DNA from: Pseudomonas fluorescens
Lineage (GTDB): Bacteria > Pseudomonadota > Gammaproteobacteria > Pseudomonadales > Pseudomonadaceae
Assembly: GCF_019212185.1 (NCBI RefSeq)
Contig: NZ_CP078138.1
Span: 1,408,501-1,472,500 of the forward strand
Length of the DNA: 64,000 nt
Direction of reading: 5' to 3'
The notes under the pieces are model-generated. The model was not told the DNA's origin. It ran no database searches and was given only the letters and a program-made list of their open reading frames with translations. This document shows, piece after piece, positions 45,224-53,274 of the stretch (position 1 is its first letter; each line of letters starts with the position of its first letter). Both the position numbers and the translations under genes were made by a program.

Positions 45224-45955
45224 ATGAGTTCTCTCCCTAGTGATACTCGCCTGCCGCTCTACCAACGCCTGCGTGACCAATTGGCTGAGCAGATCGCCAA
45301 AAATCGCTGGCGTCCTGGTGAGGCGATTCCTACCGAGGCTGCGCTATCAGCGGAGTACGAACTGTCTACCGGCACGGTGCGCAAAGCGATTGATGCGTTA
45401 GTCAGTGAAGGCATTCTGGAGCGTCAGCAGGGGCGAGGGACTTTCATTCGCCGACCACAATTTCAATCCTCTCTGTTTCGCTTCTTTCGATTCCAGACGG
45501 CTGCCGGAGAACGCCAAATGCCGGAGAGCCGCATCTTGTCCATCGAGCCAGTGGCCGCGCCCTCGGCCGTAGCGCAAGCGCTGGGGTTGCCCGTCGATGC
45601 TCCGGTCATTCGCATTGTTCGTTTGCGCCTGCTGGAGGTTCAGCCGGTGCTTGCCGAAGAAATCTGGTTGCCGCGTAGTCGCTTCCAACCCTTGCTTGAG
45701 ACCGACCTCAGTCTGAAAGGGCCATTGCTGTATCCGATCTACGAAGACCTCTGCGGCCAGGTCGTTGCCTATGCAGAAGAGACACTCACGGCCGAGTCGG
45801 TGAACGACGTGCACGCGCGCCTGTTGCAAGTGCCGGTTAACAGCCCGGTGGTGGTGATCGAGCGACTGGCTCGTGATTACGCCGGTACGCCACTGGAATG
45901 GCGTCGCTCTCGCGGACACGCGGAGCACTTCCGCTACAGCGTGGATATCCGCTAG
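45224..45955 (+). CDS. GntR/HutC-family regulator
   Basis: 243 aa. N-terminal winged helix of the HutC subfamily (LPLYQRLRDQLAEQIAKNRW, GEAIPTEAALSAEYELSTGT, VRKAIDALVSEGILERQQGR) and a UTRA effector domain (about 85-240). HutC-type regulators are mostly repressors released by a catabolic intermediate. It precedes the MFS and LigI-like genes on the same strand, so it most likely controls that pair. Confidence 0.9.
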   Translation: MSSLPSDTRLPLYQRLRDQLAEQIAKNRWRPGEAIPTEAALSAEYELSTGTVRKAIDALVSEGILERQQGRGTFIRRPQFQSSLFRFFRFQTAAGERQMPESRILSIEPVAAPSAVAQALGLPVDAPVIRIVRLRLLEVQPVLAEEIWLPRSRFQPLLETDLSLKGPLLYPIYEDLCGQVVAYAEETLTAESVNDVHARLLQVPVNSPVVVIERLARDYAGTPLEWRRSRGHAEHFRYSVDIR

Positions 45956-46087
45956 CGCCTGCCCGTGTAGTGAGATGTTCAGCGACGCGCAGATCGTCGC
46001 TGTTACCTGATTGTTTGCCAAAACTGGCCCTGTAGCGGAGCGGTTCGCCCTCGGCTGCCTTACGTTCCACATATAAGGATAAGAACC

Positions 46088-47377
46088 ATGTTCAGCTGGT
46101 ATCGCCAAGTCACTCCTCGGGAGCGCAAAACGTTTTGGGCCTGCTTCGGCGGATGGTCGCTCGATGCACTGGAAGTACAAATGTTTGGCTTGGCGATTCC
46201 GGCGTTGATCGCCGCGTTCGCCCTGACCAAGGGGGATGCGGGGCTGATCAGTGGCGTCACACTCGTCACTTCGGCCATCGGCGGTTGGGTAGGGGGCACA
46301 TTGTCCGACCGCTATGGCCGAGTACGCACATTGCAATGGATGATTTTGTGGTTCTCGTTCTTCACCTTTCTGTCCGCGTTCGTCACTGGTTTCCATCAGT
46401 TGCTGATCGTCAAAGCACTGCAAGGCTTCGGTATTGGCGGTGAATGGGCCGCTGGCGCAGTATTGATGGCCGAGACCATCAACCCTAAATTTCGTGGCAA
46501 GGTGATGGGCACAGTGCAAAGTGCCTGGGCTGTGGGTTGGGGCCTGGCGGTTGGGATTTTTGCGCTGATTTATTCGTTTGTACCGCAGGATATGGCCTGG
46601 CGTGTGATGTTTATCGTTGGCCTGCTGCCGTCGTTTCTGATCATCTGGGTGCGCCGTAACGTCGAGGAGCCGGACAGCTTCCAGCGCCTGCAAAAAGAGA
46701 ACGCCATCCCGCAAAGTTTTTTCAAGTCGCTGGCTGGTATTTTCCGCCCCGAGCTGATTCGCGTGACCTTGTTTGGTGGCCTTTTGGGACTGGGTGCGCA
46801 CGGTGGCTATCATGCGGTGATGACTTGGCTGCCGACCTTCCTCAAGACCGAGCGCAACCTGTCCGTTTTAAACTCGGGTGGCTACCTGGCGGTGATCATC
46901 ATTGCGTTCTGGTGTGGTTGTGTGGCCAGTGGTTATTTGATTGACCGCATTGGCCGTCGTAAAAACATCGTGCTGTTCGCTCTGTGCTGTGTGGTGACCG
47001 TGCAGTGTTATGTGTTTCTGCCACTGACGAATACTCAAATGCTGTTTCTGGGCTTCCCGCTCGGCTTCTTTGCCGCCGGTATTCCGGCCAGCCTCGGGGC
47101 GCTATTCAACGAGCTGTACCCAGCGGATGTGCGCGGCGCTGGTGTAGGTTTCTGCTACAACTTTGGCCGGGTGCTCTCTGCGGTCTTCCCATTCCTGGTC
47201 GGTCACATGAGCGATTCCATGTCCTTGGGGTCTGCGATCGGTATCGACGCAGGAATTGCCTATGGCGTAGCGGTGATCGCGGCACTTTGTCTTCCGGAAA
47301 CCCGTGGTCGTGCCCTTGAAGCCTCGAATACTTCGGTGCAATCCACGGTCACCGGTAACGAGAGTGCGCGGGCCTGA
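46088..47377 (+). CDS. MFS transporter, sugar/aromatic acid type
   Basis: 429 aa with twelve membrane segments. The MFS motif between helices 2 and 3 is GGTLSDRYGRVRTL; the repeat copy in the second half is GYLIDRIGRRKNIV, and CLPETRGRALE closes the last helix, as in the aromatic acid:H+ and metabolite:H+ symporters. The ribosome binding site AAGGATA is close to the ATG. It would import the carboxylate that the LigI-like enzyme encoded next opens. The start of that gene lies 17 bases behind. Confidence 0.88.
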   Translation: MFSWYRQVTPRERKTFWACFGGWSLDALEVQMFGLAIPALIAAFALTKGDAGLISGVTLVTSAIGGWVGGTLSDRYGRVRTLQWMILWFSFFTFLSAFVTGFHQLLIVKALQGFGIGGEWAAGAVLMAETINPKFRGKVMGTVQSAWAVGWGLAVGIFALIYSFVPQDMAWRVMFIVGLLPSFLIIWVRRNVEEPDSFQRLQKENAIPQSFFKSLAGIFRPELIRVTLFGGLLGLGAHGGYHAVMTWLPTFLKTERNLSVLNSGGYLAVIIIAFWCGCVASGYLIDRIGRRKNIVLFALCCVVTVQCYVFLPLTNTQMLFLGFPLGFFAAGIPASLGALFNELYPADVRGAGVGFCYNFGRVLSAVFPFLVGHMSDSMSLGSAIGIDAGIAYGVAVIAALCLPETRGRALEASNTSVQSTVTGNESARA

Positions 47378-47393
47378 TGACCATTACCTTCGA

Positions 47394-48269
47394 ATGATGA
47401 TAGCCATGCCTGATACCTGTAATACGCCGATCACCGGCATCGATTCCCATGCGCACGTTTTTAATCGTGAGCTGAACCTGGCCGCCGTGCGGCGTTATAC
47501 CCCTAGCTACGACGCTACGCTCACGCAGTACCTGGGGCATTTACAGGCCCATGGCCTGAGTCATGGCGTTTTGGTGCAACCGAGTTTTCTTGGCGCGGAC
47601 AACAGCTATCTGCTGGCGGCGCTGCGCCAGGCCCCGGAGCAGTTGCGAGGGGTCGTGGTGCTGGAGCGGGACGTCAGTCGCGACACGTTGAGCGAAATGG
47701 CTCGACTGGGTGTGGTGGGCGTTCGCTTGAACCTTATGGGTAAAGTCTTACCTGACTTTCGTGACTCGGCTTGGAAAGACTTCTTCGGTCACATCGCTGA
47801 ACTGAACTGGCATGTCGAGTTGCACCGCCAAGTGGAGGACTTACCGGGGTTGATTCGTGAACTGATGCCGTTTGGCATCAAACTCGTGATCGATCACTTC
47901 GGTCGTCCGGATGCGCGTTTAGGCGTTGATCAACCAGGCTTTCTGGAGATGTTGGAACTGGGGGTAAGCGGGCAGGTATGGATGAAAGTTTCCAGCATCT
48001 ATCGATTGGAAGGAACGGATCAACAGAACCTGAAATTTGCTAGGATTGCCTTACCACTCCTGTTGCAGAGTTTCGGCGTGCGCCGTTTGGTTTGGGGCAG
48101 CGATTGGCCACACACCCAGCATGAAGACAGCATTGGTTTCGGTACGGTGGTGGAGCAGTTTCAAGCGCTGGAGAGTTCGACTCAGATTATGCGGTCGTTG
48201 CTCGTGGAAGCGCCTAGTGAGTTATTCGGATTTCAATCTGGTTGCGAACTAGTAACAACCGTCGATTAA
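47394..48269 (+). CDS. LigI-like amidohydrolase, second copy
   Basis: 291 aa from the ATG at 47394; ATGs at 47397 and 47406 are in frame and no clear ribosome binding site decides. TIM-barrel amidohydrolase with GIDSHAHVFNRELN, VQPSFLGADNSYLL, VIDHFGRPD and VWGSDWPHTQ. It is clearly related to the PDC hydrolase at 38357 but differs in many places, so its substrate may be another lactone or cyclic carboxylate. Coupled to the MFS gene before it. Confidence 0.85.
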   Translation: MMIAMPDTCNTPITGIDSHAHVFNRELNLAAVRRYTPSYDATLTQYLGHLQAHGLSHGVLVQPSFLGADNSYLLAALRQAPEQLRGVVVLERDVSRDTLSEMARLGVVGVRLNLMGKVLPDFRDSAWKDFFGHIAELNWHVELHRQVEDLPGLIRELMPFGIKLVIDHFGRPDARLGVDQPGFLEMLELGVSGQVWMKVSSIYRLEGTDQQNLKFARIALPLLLQSFGVRRLVWGSDWPHTQHEDSIGFGTVVEQFQALESSTQIMRSLLVEAPSELFGFQSGCELVTTVD

Positions 48270-48282
48270 GGAAGCTGCCAAT

Positions 48283-48391
48283 GTCCTAACACCAGGGAAG
48301 TCGTCGAAACCAAAGGCGGCAACCACAAGACGCTGAAGGAATGGAAAGCTGAGCACGGCTCGCTACTGTCGAGTCCTGGCTGACCAAGTGA
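48283..48391 (+). pseudogene. C-terminal fragment of an MvaT/MvaU-like gene (copy 2)
   Basis: Reads PNTREVVETKGGNHKTLKEW then KAEHGS, the DNA-binding end of MvaT/MvaU, the H-NS-like silencers of Pseudomonas. A one-base loss at about 48366 shifts the frame; in the next frame the text continues TVESWLTK and TGA (48389-48391). The first part of the gene is absent. This fragment abuts the second LigI-like gene (stop at 48267-48269). Confidence 0.82.
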
Positions 48392-48416
48392 TCTTGGTTT
48401 GAGTACAAAAGGGCCC
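48371..48416 (+). repeat. 46-bp direct repeat, right copy (mvaT end plus terminator)
   Basis: Same orientation as 35446-35491, one mismatch over 46 bases. It covers the last mvaT codons and the first arm of the terminator. Together the two copies bracket the catabolic module. Confidence 0.9.
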
Positions 48417-48430
48417 GAGAGGGCCCTTTC
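48407..48430 (+). terminator. Terminator of the mvaT fragment, copy 2
   Basis: Stem AGGGCCC / GGGCCCT around loop GAGA (48410-48427), then a short T-run (TTTC). It would also end transcription of the GntR-neighbour operon (MFS, LigI-like) that reads into it. Confidence 0.8.
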
Positions 48431-48633
48431 TCGCGGATCGAGTCAAAGTGACGTTCAATACCGGCTGAGCAAAATGCCACAATGACGATATGGTTAGTAA
48501 TGTTCTGTTCGGCTTTCTAAATTAGACGCCCCTTATATTCCAAGTAATATATATGTAGGCTTAGATTTGGCCCAATCAATATCCTTTGGGGAGCGAGGCC
48601 GCGTCGAAGCAGTCTCGTAACTCTGACTAAAGC

Positions 48634-49986
48634 TTACTTAAAGGAGTAGGTGTAGTTAACGTAAAAACGTGTTTGGTCAGTATCAAAAGCGCTTTGTGCT
48701 TCAGGAACATCAGTTCGAAAGTTCGCTCGACGTAATGAGAAAGCCAATCCTTTAGCAGCTCCAGATTGAATGACATAGTCAATGCGGTAATCTCGCTCCC
48801 ACTCTTTATATTTTTCTCCGTTCCCGCTTGCATCTTTAATGTCTGTTGCATGGAGATAGGTAATAGAAGCTTTTAGTCCTGGTAGGCTGAGTGGGGCAAA
48901 ATCGTACGCATACTGCCCAAAGGTTGTATTTTCCCCCGCGCGGGTGAAAGAGTTGATCATCGAGTCTGTGAAAAGATAATAGCTTGAGCCACCCTCTCCC
49001 TCGGGACGTCCTCGACCATCGCGCACAGAACCATTACTAATTGAGGCCATTCCGCCATCGTCGCCAACTTGCTGATGGCCCATTAGGAATGAATGCCCCC
49101 CGATGGCGTATGTGAACATTGCAGACCAAGTATCGTTATTAACTTCACCAGGGATTTTTGCAAAGCCACCGTTGTTATTAAATTTATAACCATCTTGTCC
49201 ATTAATACCATCAGACCGGCTGTTAAAATATCGTAGGTCTGTTTTCAGTGTCTGGCCAGGAACGATTTGAGCAATATGTACAAGTCCAAAGAAGTTCTGA
49301 GTGTAATAGTCTTCAAGTTTGGCGTAGTAGTATTGAAGGGTGAGGTCTTTATTAACCTTCCAATCGGCCCCTCCGAACCAGAATCCATCTGAACCCCGTG
49401 TGCCTCCACTCATCGCAATGCCAGCCCAATTGCTTGAAGCTCGACCAACTTCTCTATCGAGCATGCCCCCCGTTAGAGTAAAATCGTCAATTTCCTCTGA
49501 AGTGATTTGAGTGCCGTTGTAAGCGGCAGGCAATAGGCGCCCATCATTGGCCACAAGGATAGGCAAGGTCGGAGCTAGGCTATTGCCAACCTTAATTTCG
49601 GATTTAGAAAATTTTATTTTGGCAGCACCACGTATACTTGACCAGTTACTAACAGGAGTGCCATCACTACTGACCGGGCTTACAGTGTTGACAGTGGCAG
49701 GGGAGTGGTTATCTATCCCTCCATCCAAATTAAAACCTGTTACTGCTTGCAAGTCAGAGCCAAAACCAACGGTGCCTTCGGTAAAGCCCGAAGAAAAATC
49801 AAATTTAAGCCCGGTGACAGTTTGCCGTTGATCGGTGTTTTGTGAACGAACGTCATTTTCAAAATAAAGTGATCTAGAGCTGATACTGGATGTGCTATCT
49901 TTCAGAAAGTCGGCATGCGCATATTGAGTAACAGTTGATCCAAACGTTAAGAATACAAATGCGGCGCTTTTTGGAAATTTTATCAT
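48634..49986 (-). CDS. OprD-family outer membrane porin, second copy
   Basis: 450 aa with a signal peptide (cleavage near AHADFLKD). OprD pattern with SRSLYFENDVRSQ near the start, GLKFDFSSGFTEGTVGFGSD, SEIKVGNSLAPTLPILVANDG and RFYVNYTYSF at the end. It is visibly more AT-rich than the OprD at 35669 and only moderately like it, so it came by its own path. Probably an uptake channel for the substrate of the neighbouring genes (decayed amidohydrolase, or the molybdoenzyme locus). Confidence 0.9.
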   Translation of the reverse strand: MIKFPKSAAFVFLTFGSTVTQYAHADFLKDSTSSISSRSLYFENDVRSQNTDQRQTVTGLKFDFSSGFTEGTVGFGSDLQAVTGFNLDGGIDNHSPATVNTVSPVSSDGTPVSNWSSIRGAAKIKFSKSEIKVGNSLAPTLPILVANDGRLLPAAYNGTQITSEEIDDFTLTGGMLDREVGRASSNWAGIAMSGGTRGSDGFWFGGADWKVNKDLTLQYYYAKLEDYYTQNFFGLVHIAQIVPGQTLKTDLRYFNSRSDGINGQDGYKFNNNGGFAKIPGEVNNDTWSAMFTYAIGGHSFLMGHQQVGDDGGMASISNGSVRDGRGRPEGEGGSSYYLFTDSMINSFTRAGENTTFGQYAYDFAPLSLPGLKASITYLHATDIKDASGNGEKYKEWERDYRIDYVIQSGAAKGLAFSLRRANFRTDVPEAQSAFDTDQTRFYVNYTYSFK

Positions 49987-50380
49987 TGTTGTTCTGCTCG
50001 TATTTTTATCAGTGGTTTTTGTTTGGCAGGTGTGAGACGTTATGAGTGGTGTTTCATGTTTTATCGTGTTGTGATCCTGCTCCAGTGTATGGCTGGTAAG
50101 GTTGGTTTATAAACTCTTCTGATGCATTGAAAGTAAATGTATTTTGGTTGTTTTTTAGCGGGTGAAGTGGTGGTGGGACTTGTCCCGAGTGTTAAATGGT
50201 AAAGTTGTTGTGGTAGGTTACTTGGTTAACGCAGCATCCTATTTTTTGGTCTGTCATTATCAGTGCTGGCAAGGGTAGTTTGGCTTTCCTATTTGAAGCT
50301 GTTTGTCCAGCTGACCTCAAAACCCGTATGTGTATGGCGCACTCGTTTTGTCTGCAATCATTGTGTAATGAAAGATTGCA
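49987..50380. other. Upstream region of the second OprD gene
   Basis: About 390 AT-rich bases between the porin start and the decayed amidohydrolase, likely including the porin promoter. No gene seen and no operator assigned. Confidence 0.35.
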
Positions 50381-50820
50381 TTACCTTGACGACCTTCTGA
50401 CTGAGGTCACTCCATGAGCAAGACACAGCTTGTCAGCGGCAGCATTTCACCGCTTTCTGTGTGGAAAGGTGTACCCATGTATGCATCACTATCTATGAAG
50501 CCGGGAGGGGAAAACTTGCCATCGCAATCGATTTCTTGGGTGCTTTTAGCTGGTCGGCGTTTTGAATTGATGTAGAGCCCAGGGACTCCAACGGCCGCAA
50601 TCTCTGTAGTGCGATTGCCCTCAATTAAAATGTCCGCTGACTCCCAGGGTGGTGCTCCAATGCCATCAATGATCGACAGTCCGCGAAGCACCATTCGATG
50701 ATAGGGGCCGTCACCGCGATCATTTTGGATCGCAGTATTAACCTGGCCGAGCCCTTTCTTGGCGAAACCCGCGACCATTTTTTCGCCAACCTCAATTGGC
50801 GCCGTTGTGCTTGTCTCCAC
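50381..50820 (-). pseudogene. Decayed amidohydrolase, N-terminal part only
   Basis: From a GTG at 50820 (AGGAGG just upstream) the frame reads an amidohydrolase start: YHRMVLRGLSIIDGIGAPPW, DILIEGNRTTEIAAVGVPG, QEIDCDGKFSPPGFIDSDAY. The metal-binding HxH of the family is gone (the text has DSDAYM where DSHAHM is usual). About residue 133 a small deletion shifts the frame; the next frame continues LAHGVTSVRRSSR and stops at 50381. The rest of the gene (300 or more residues) is absent. Confidence 0.78.
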
Positions 50821-50881
50821 AATGCCTCCTATTATTCTAATTTGAATCCACACCTACCCATCATTCAGGTTATTTAGGAGA

Positions 50882-51033
50882 CGATTTGCTCCTTTTTTAT
50901 TTTTCAAATTGCCATGTTGCTATGCTCTCCAAGTCGCTCCATTATTGCTAATTAGAATTTTAGAAAGTTCAATATCGATAAAATCGATGAAGCCAGCCAT
51001 CCGCCAGTTCCAGCATTTCACTGCACTCGCAGA
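50882..51033. repeat. Inverted duplicate of the LysR/molybdoenzyme promoter (copy A)
   Basis: 152 bases that, read on this strand, match the reverse complement of 53124-53275 with no gap and about 18 differences by hand count. The copy includes the whole divergent promoter, the AAAAAAGGAGCAAATCG site where the molybdoenzyme gene would begin on the minus strand, and the first LysR codons. Similarity stops exactly where the IS3 element begins (51034). Confidence 0.88.
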
Positions 51034-51056
51034 TGAATCGCACCGAGATTCGTAGA
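50985..51056 (+). pseudogene. LysR gene stub cut by the IS3 element
   Basis: ATG AAG at about 50990 reads MKPAIRQFQHFTALAD, the first helix of a LysR regulator, nearly the same as MKPTIRQLQHFIALAD of the intact gene ending at 52275. After residue 16 the text becomes IS sequence and the frame stops. The rest of this copy is not found on the far side of the element. Confidence 0.8.
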
Positions 51057-52225
51057 TACCTCTTTGCCTTAAACCGACGGCAATCAAGAGGTGGCATGAG
51101 CAAACCGCGTACCCCGAAGAATTCAAAATCCAAGCGGTGGATCAAGTGATCGAAAAAAGCTGCCTGTCGCTCATGTACCGGCACGTCTTGGTGTGTCGAC
51201 GCATAGCCTCGATGCCTGGATAAAGCGCTAGAGCGAACCTCAAGAGGAGCGTTAGCAGGACGATGATCAACACCCTGAACTGCGTCGTCTGCGAGCAGAA
51301 CTCAAGCGGGTCACTGAAGAGCGAGACATCTTAAAAATGGCCGCCGCGTACTTTGCCAATGTGCGGCTGAAGTACGCCTTATCAAGCAGCGAGCGGGCGA
51401 CTATTTGATACGACGCCTTTGCGAGGCGCTGAAAGTTCACCCCAGTGGTTATTATGCTTGGTTGTCCGAGCCGCAATCTGCCGGCGCTAGAGACGACCAG
51501 CGATTGCTGGGTTTGATCAAGTATTCAAGGCTGGAGAGCGGCGGAATTTATGGCTATCGTAAAATCCATGACGATCTGCGTGAGGTTGGTAAGGATTTTG
51601 GTCGCCATCGTGTGGCGAGGCAGATGCATCTTGAAGATCTGCGTTCTCATACAGGGACGACACCTTGGAAAGTACGGAGGTAACCCAGCAGTCGCCTCAC
51701 CTAATTTGCTGAAACGCCAGTTCGATGTTGTTGAACCCAACAAATTTTGGGGCACCGTATGAAGGCTGGCTGTATTTGGCTGTGGTGCTGGATTTGTTTT
51801 CACGCCAATTTGACGACTGTTCAGTGAAGTCGCAGACGACAGTGATTTAGTCATTGATGCGTTAATGATGCTGGTTTGGAGGCGTAAACCGAAACGGGAG
51901 GTGATGGTCTACTCCGACTAAGGCAGCCAGTACAGCAGCACCGATTGGCGCAGCTTTTTTAAGGCGAGCAATTTGGTTAGCAGTATGAGTTGCCGAAACA
52001 ACTGTCATGACAATTGCGTTGCCGAGAGATTTTTCCAACTTCTGAAACGGGAACGGATCAAGCGGAAATACATACCACGCGGCATGATGCTCGTAGCGAG
52101 GTGTTCGATTACATTATGCAATGCAAAAGGCCGCCATAGTTTCAACAATCAGCTGTCACCGGTAGAATTTGAAAAGCGTTACGCAATGAGCTTGCAAGGT
52201 GTGTAGATAATCCGGGGCGGCTTTC
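51034..52225 (+). mobile_element. Decayed IS3-family insertion sequence
   Basis: About 1.2 kb. OrfA begins at the ATG 51096 (MSKPRTPK) and shows, over several frames, the EFKIQAVDQV, SLDAWIK and ERDILKMAAAYFAN elements of IS3 OrfA. OrfB pieces follow: IRRLCEALKVHPSGYYAWLS and GIYGYRKIHDDLR (51405-51683), FWGTV with the start of the DDE core, DNCVAERFFQLLKRERIKR with the catalytic Glu (51973-52206). Frames are broken by several indels, so it is dead. The left end TGAATCGCACCGAG (51034) and a poorly matching right end near 52225 are probable inverted repeats. Confidence 0.8.
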
Positions 52226-52274
52226 TTAGGTTGCCGTCAATAGGGCAATTGTTTCTGCGTTGTCGTCATAACAG

Positions 52275-53171
52275 TTAAATCGTAGTCGAGCGAATCAACT
52301 CAACTAGCGTTACCCAGCGATTAATACTCAAGTACTTAGAACTCCACACGATACCAATGTCCATGGTCGGTATTTTATCCGTTAGCATACGCCTCGAAAT
52401 ACGTTGTCCTTCAAGAGACCACGGGCGATACACAAAGTCGGACAAAATACTGACCCCTTGGCCTGCTGCGACCAAGCTACGCACTGCTTCAATAGAGCGG
52501 CTTTGCAGACGTACTTTTGGTTTAATCTCAAAAGGTGACCAGTAGCGATCAAGTGTGGAAATGTGTTCGTCCATATCAAGCAGGATGTAGTTGTGCCCTG
52601 CGACATCCTGCAATGAAATCTGCTCCGTGGCGATCAGTGGGTGCTCAGGGTGGGCCCAAAGTTGGCGAGTTGAACGAACCAATACTTCGTATTCCAAATC
52701 GTCGGAGATGGAGAGGTTGGACGTGAGCATGATCGCGAAATCCAACTCGCCTTTTCGCAGCCTTGATTCCAGCTCCTTTCGATCATGCTCCTCGCAAACC
52801 ACTTCCAGCATTGGAAATTTACGCTCAATGGAAGGAAGCAGTACCCCAATGAGGTAGGCGCTTATCGTTTCAGTCAGTCCGATTCTGACGGTGCCCTCAA
52901 GTTGTGTGGGTTGAACATGCAAGTCTTCAACCGCCTCGTCCAAGGCGTTCATGATGTTTTGGGCATTGCGCAGGAATCGCAAGCCAGCCGGGGTCAAACG
53001 CGTGCCTGACGCTTGCCGGTAAAATAGCTGCGTCTCTAGCGTTTTCTCCAGGCTCTGGAGGGAGGCGGTCATGGAGGACTGCGAAATATGGCAACGCAGA
53101 GCCGATTTGGAGACCTGACCCGTGTCTGCAAGTGCAATGAAATGCTGCAGTTGGCGGATGGTTGGCTTCAT
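52275..53171 (-). CDS. LysR-family regulator of the molybdoenzyme locus
   Basis: 298 aa from the ATG at 53171 (MKPTIRQLQHFIALADTGQV); a longer frame to 53285 would overlap the divergent gene. Winged helix with SKSALRCHISQSSMTASLQS and LFYRQASGTRLTPAGLRF, then a two-lobed effector domain of the NAC/Cbl-like kind. It diverges from the molybdoenzyme gene across a 103-base promoter, the usual layout for a LysR regulator and its target. The inducer is unknown. Confidence 0.9.
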   Translation of the reverse strand: MKPTIRQLQHFIALADTGQVSKSALRCHISQSSMTASLQSLEKTLETQLFYRQASGTRLTPAGLRFLRNAQNIMNALDEAVEDLHVQPTQLEGTVRIGLTETISAYLIGVLLPSIERKFPMLEVVCEEHDRKELESRLRKGELDFAIMLTSNLSISDDLEYEVLVRSTRQLWAHPEHPLIATEQISLQDVAGHNYILLDMDEHISTLDRYWSPFEIKPKVRLQSRSIEAVRSLVAAGQGVSILSDFVYRPWSLEGQRISRRMLTDKIPTMDIGIVWSSKYLSINRWVTLVELIRSTTI

Positions 53172-53274
53172 CGATTTTACCGATATTGGTCTTTCTAAAA
53201 TTTGAATTAGCAATAATGCGCCGGCTTGGAGAGCATAGCAACATGGCAATTTGAAGAATAAAAAGGAGCACATC
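53172..53274. promoter_or_regulatory. Divergent promoter between LysR and molybdoenzyme genes (copy B)
   Basis: 103 bases with the AAAAAGGAG ribosome binding site of the oxidoreductase at the right end. Comparing it with the diverged copy at 50882-51033 shows which bases are kept: GCCATGTTGCTATGCTCTCC, ATTATTGCTAATT and ATTTTAGAAAG are unchanged while the DNA between has drifted. Those blocks are the best candidates for LysR binding or promoter elements. Confidence 0.6.

Noticed and set aside
45398..46813. 471-codon minus-strand frame across the GntR and MFS genes
   Set aside because: Long only because it mirrors two GC-rich coding regions; His/Gln/Arg-rich, no domain, and both plus-strand genes are clear.
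37000..48000. Idea that the gal module is a prophage or ICE
   Set aside because: No integrase, relaxase or phage gene is present between the direct repeats; only the repeats support mobility.
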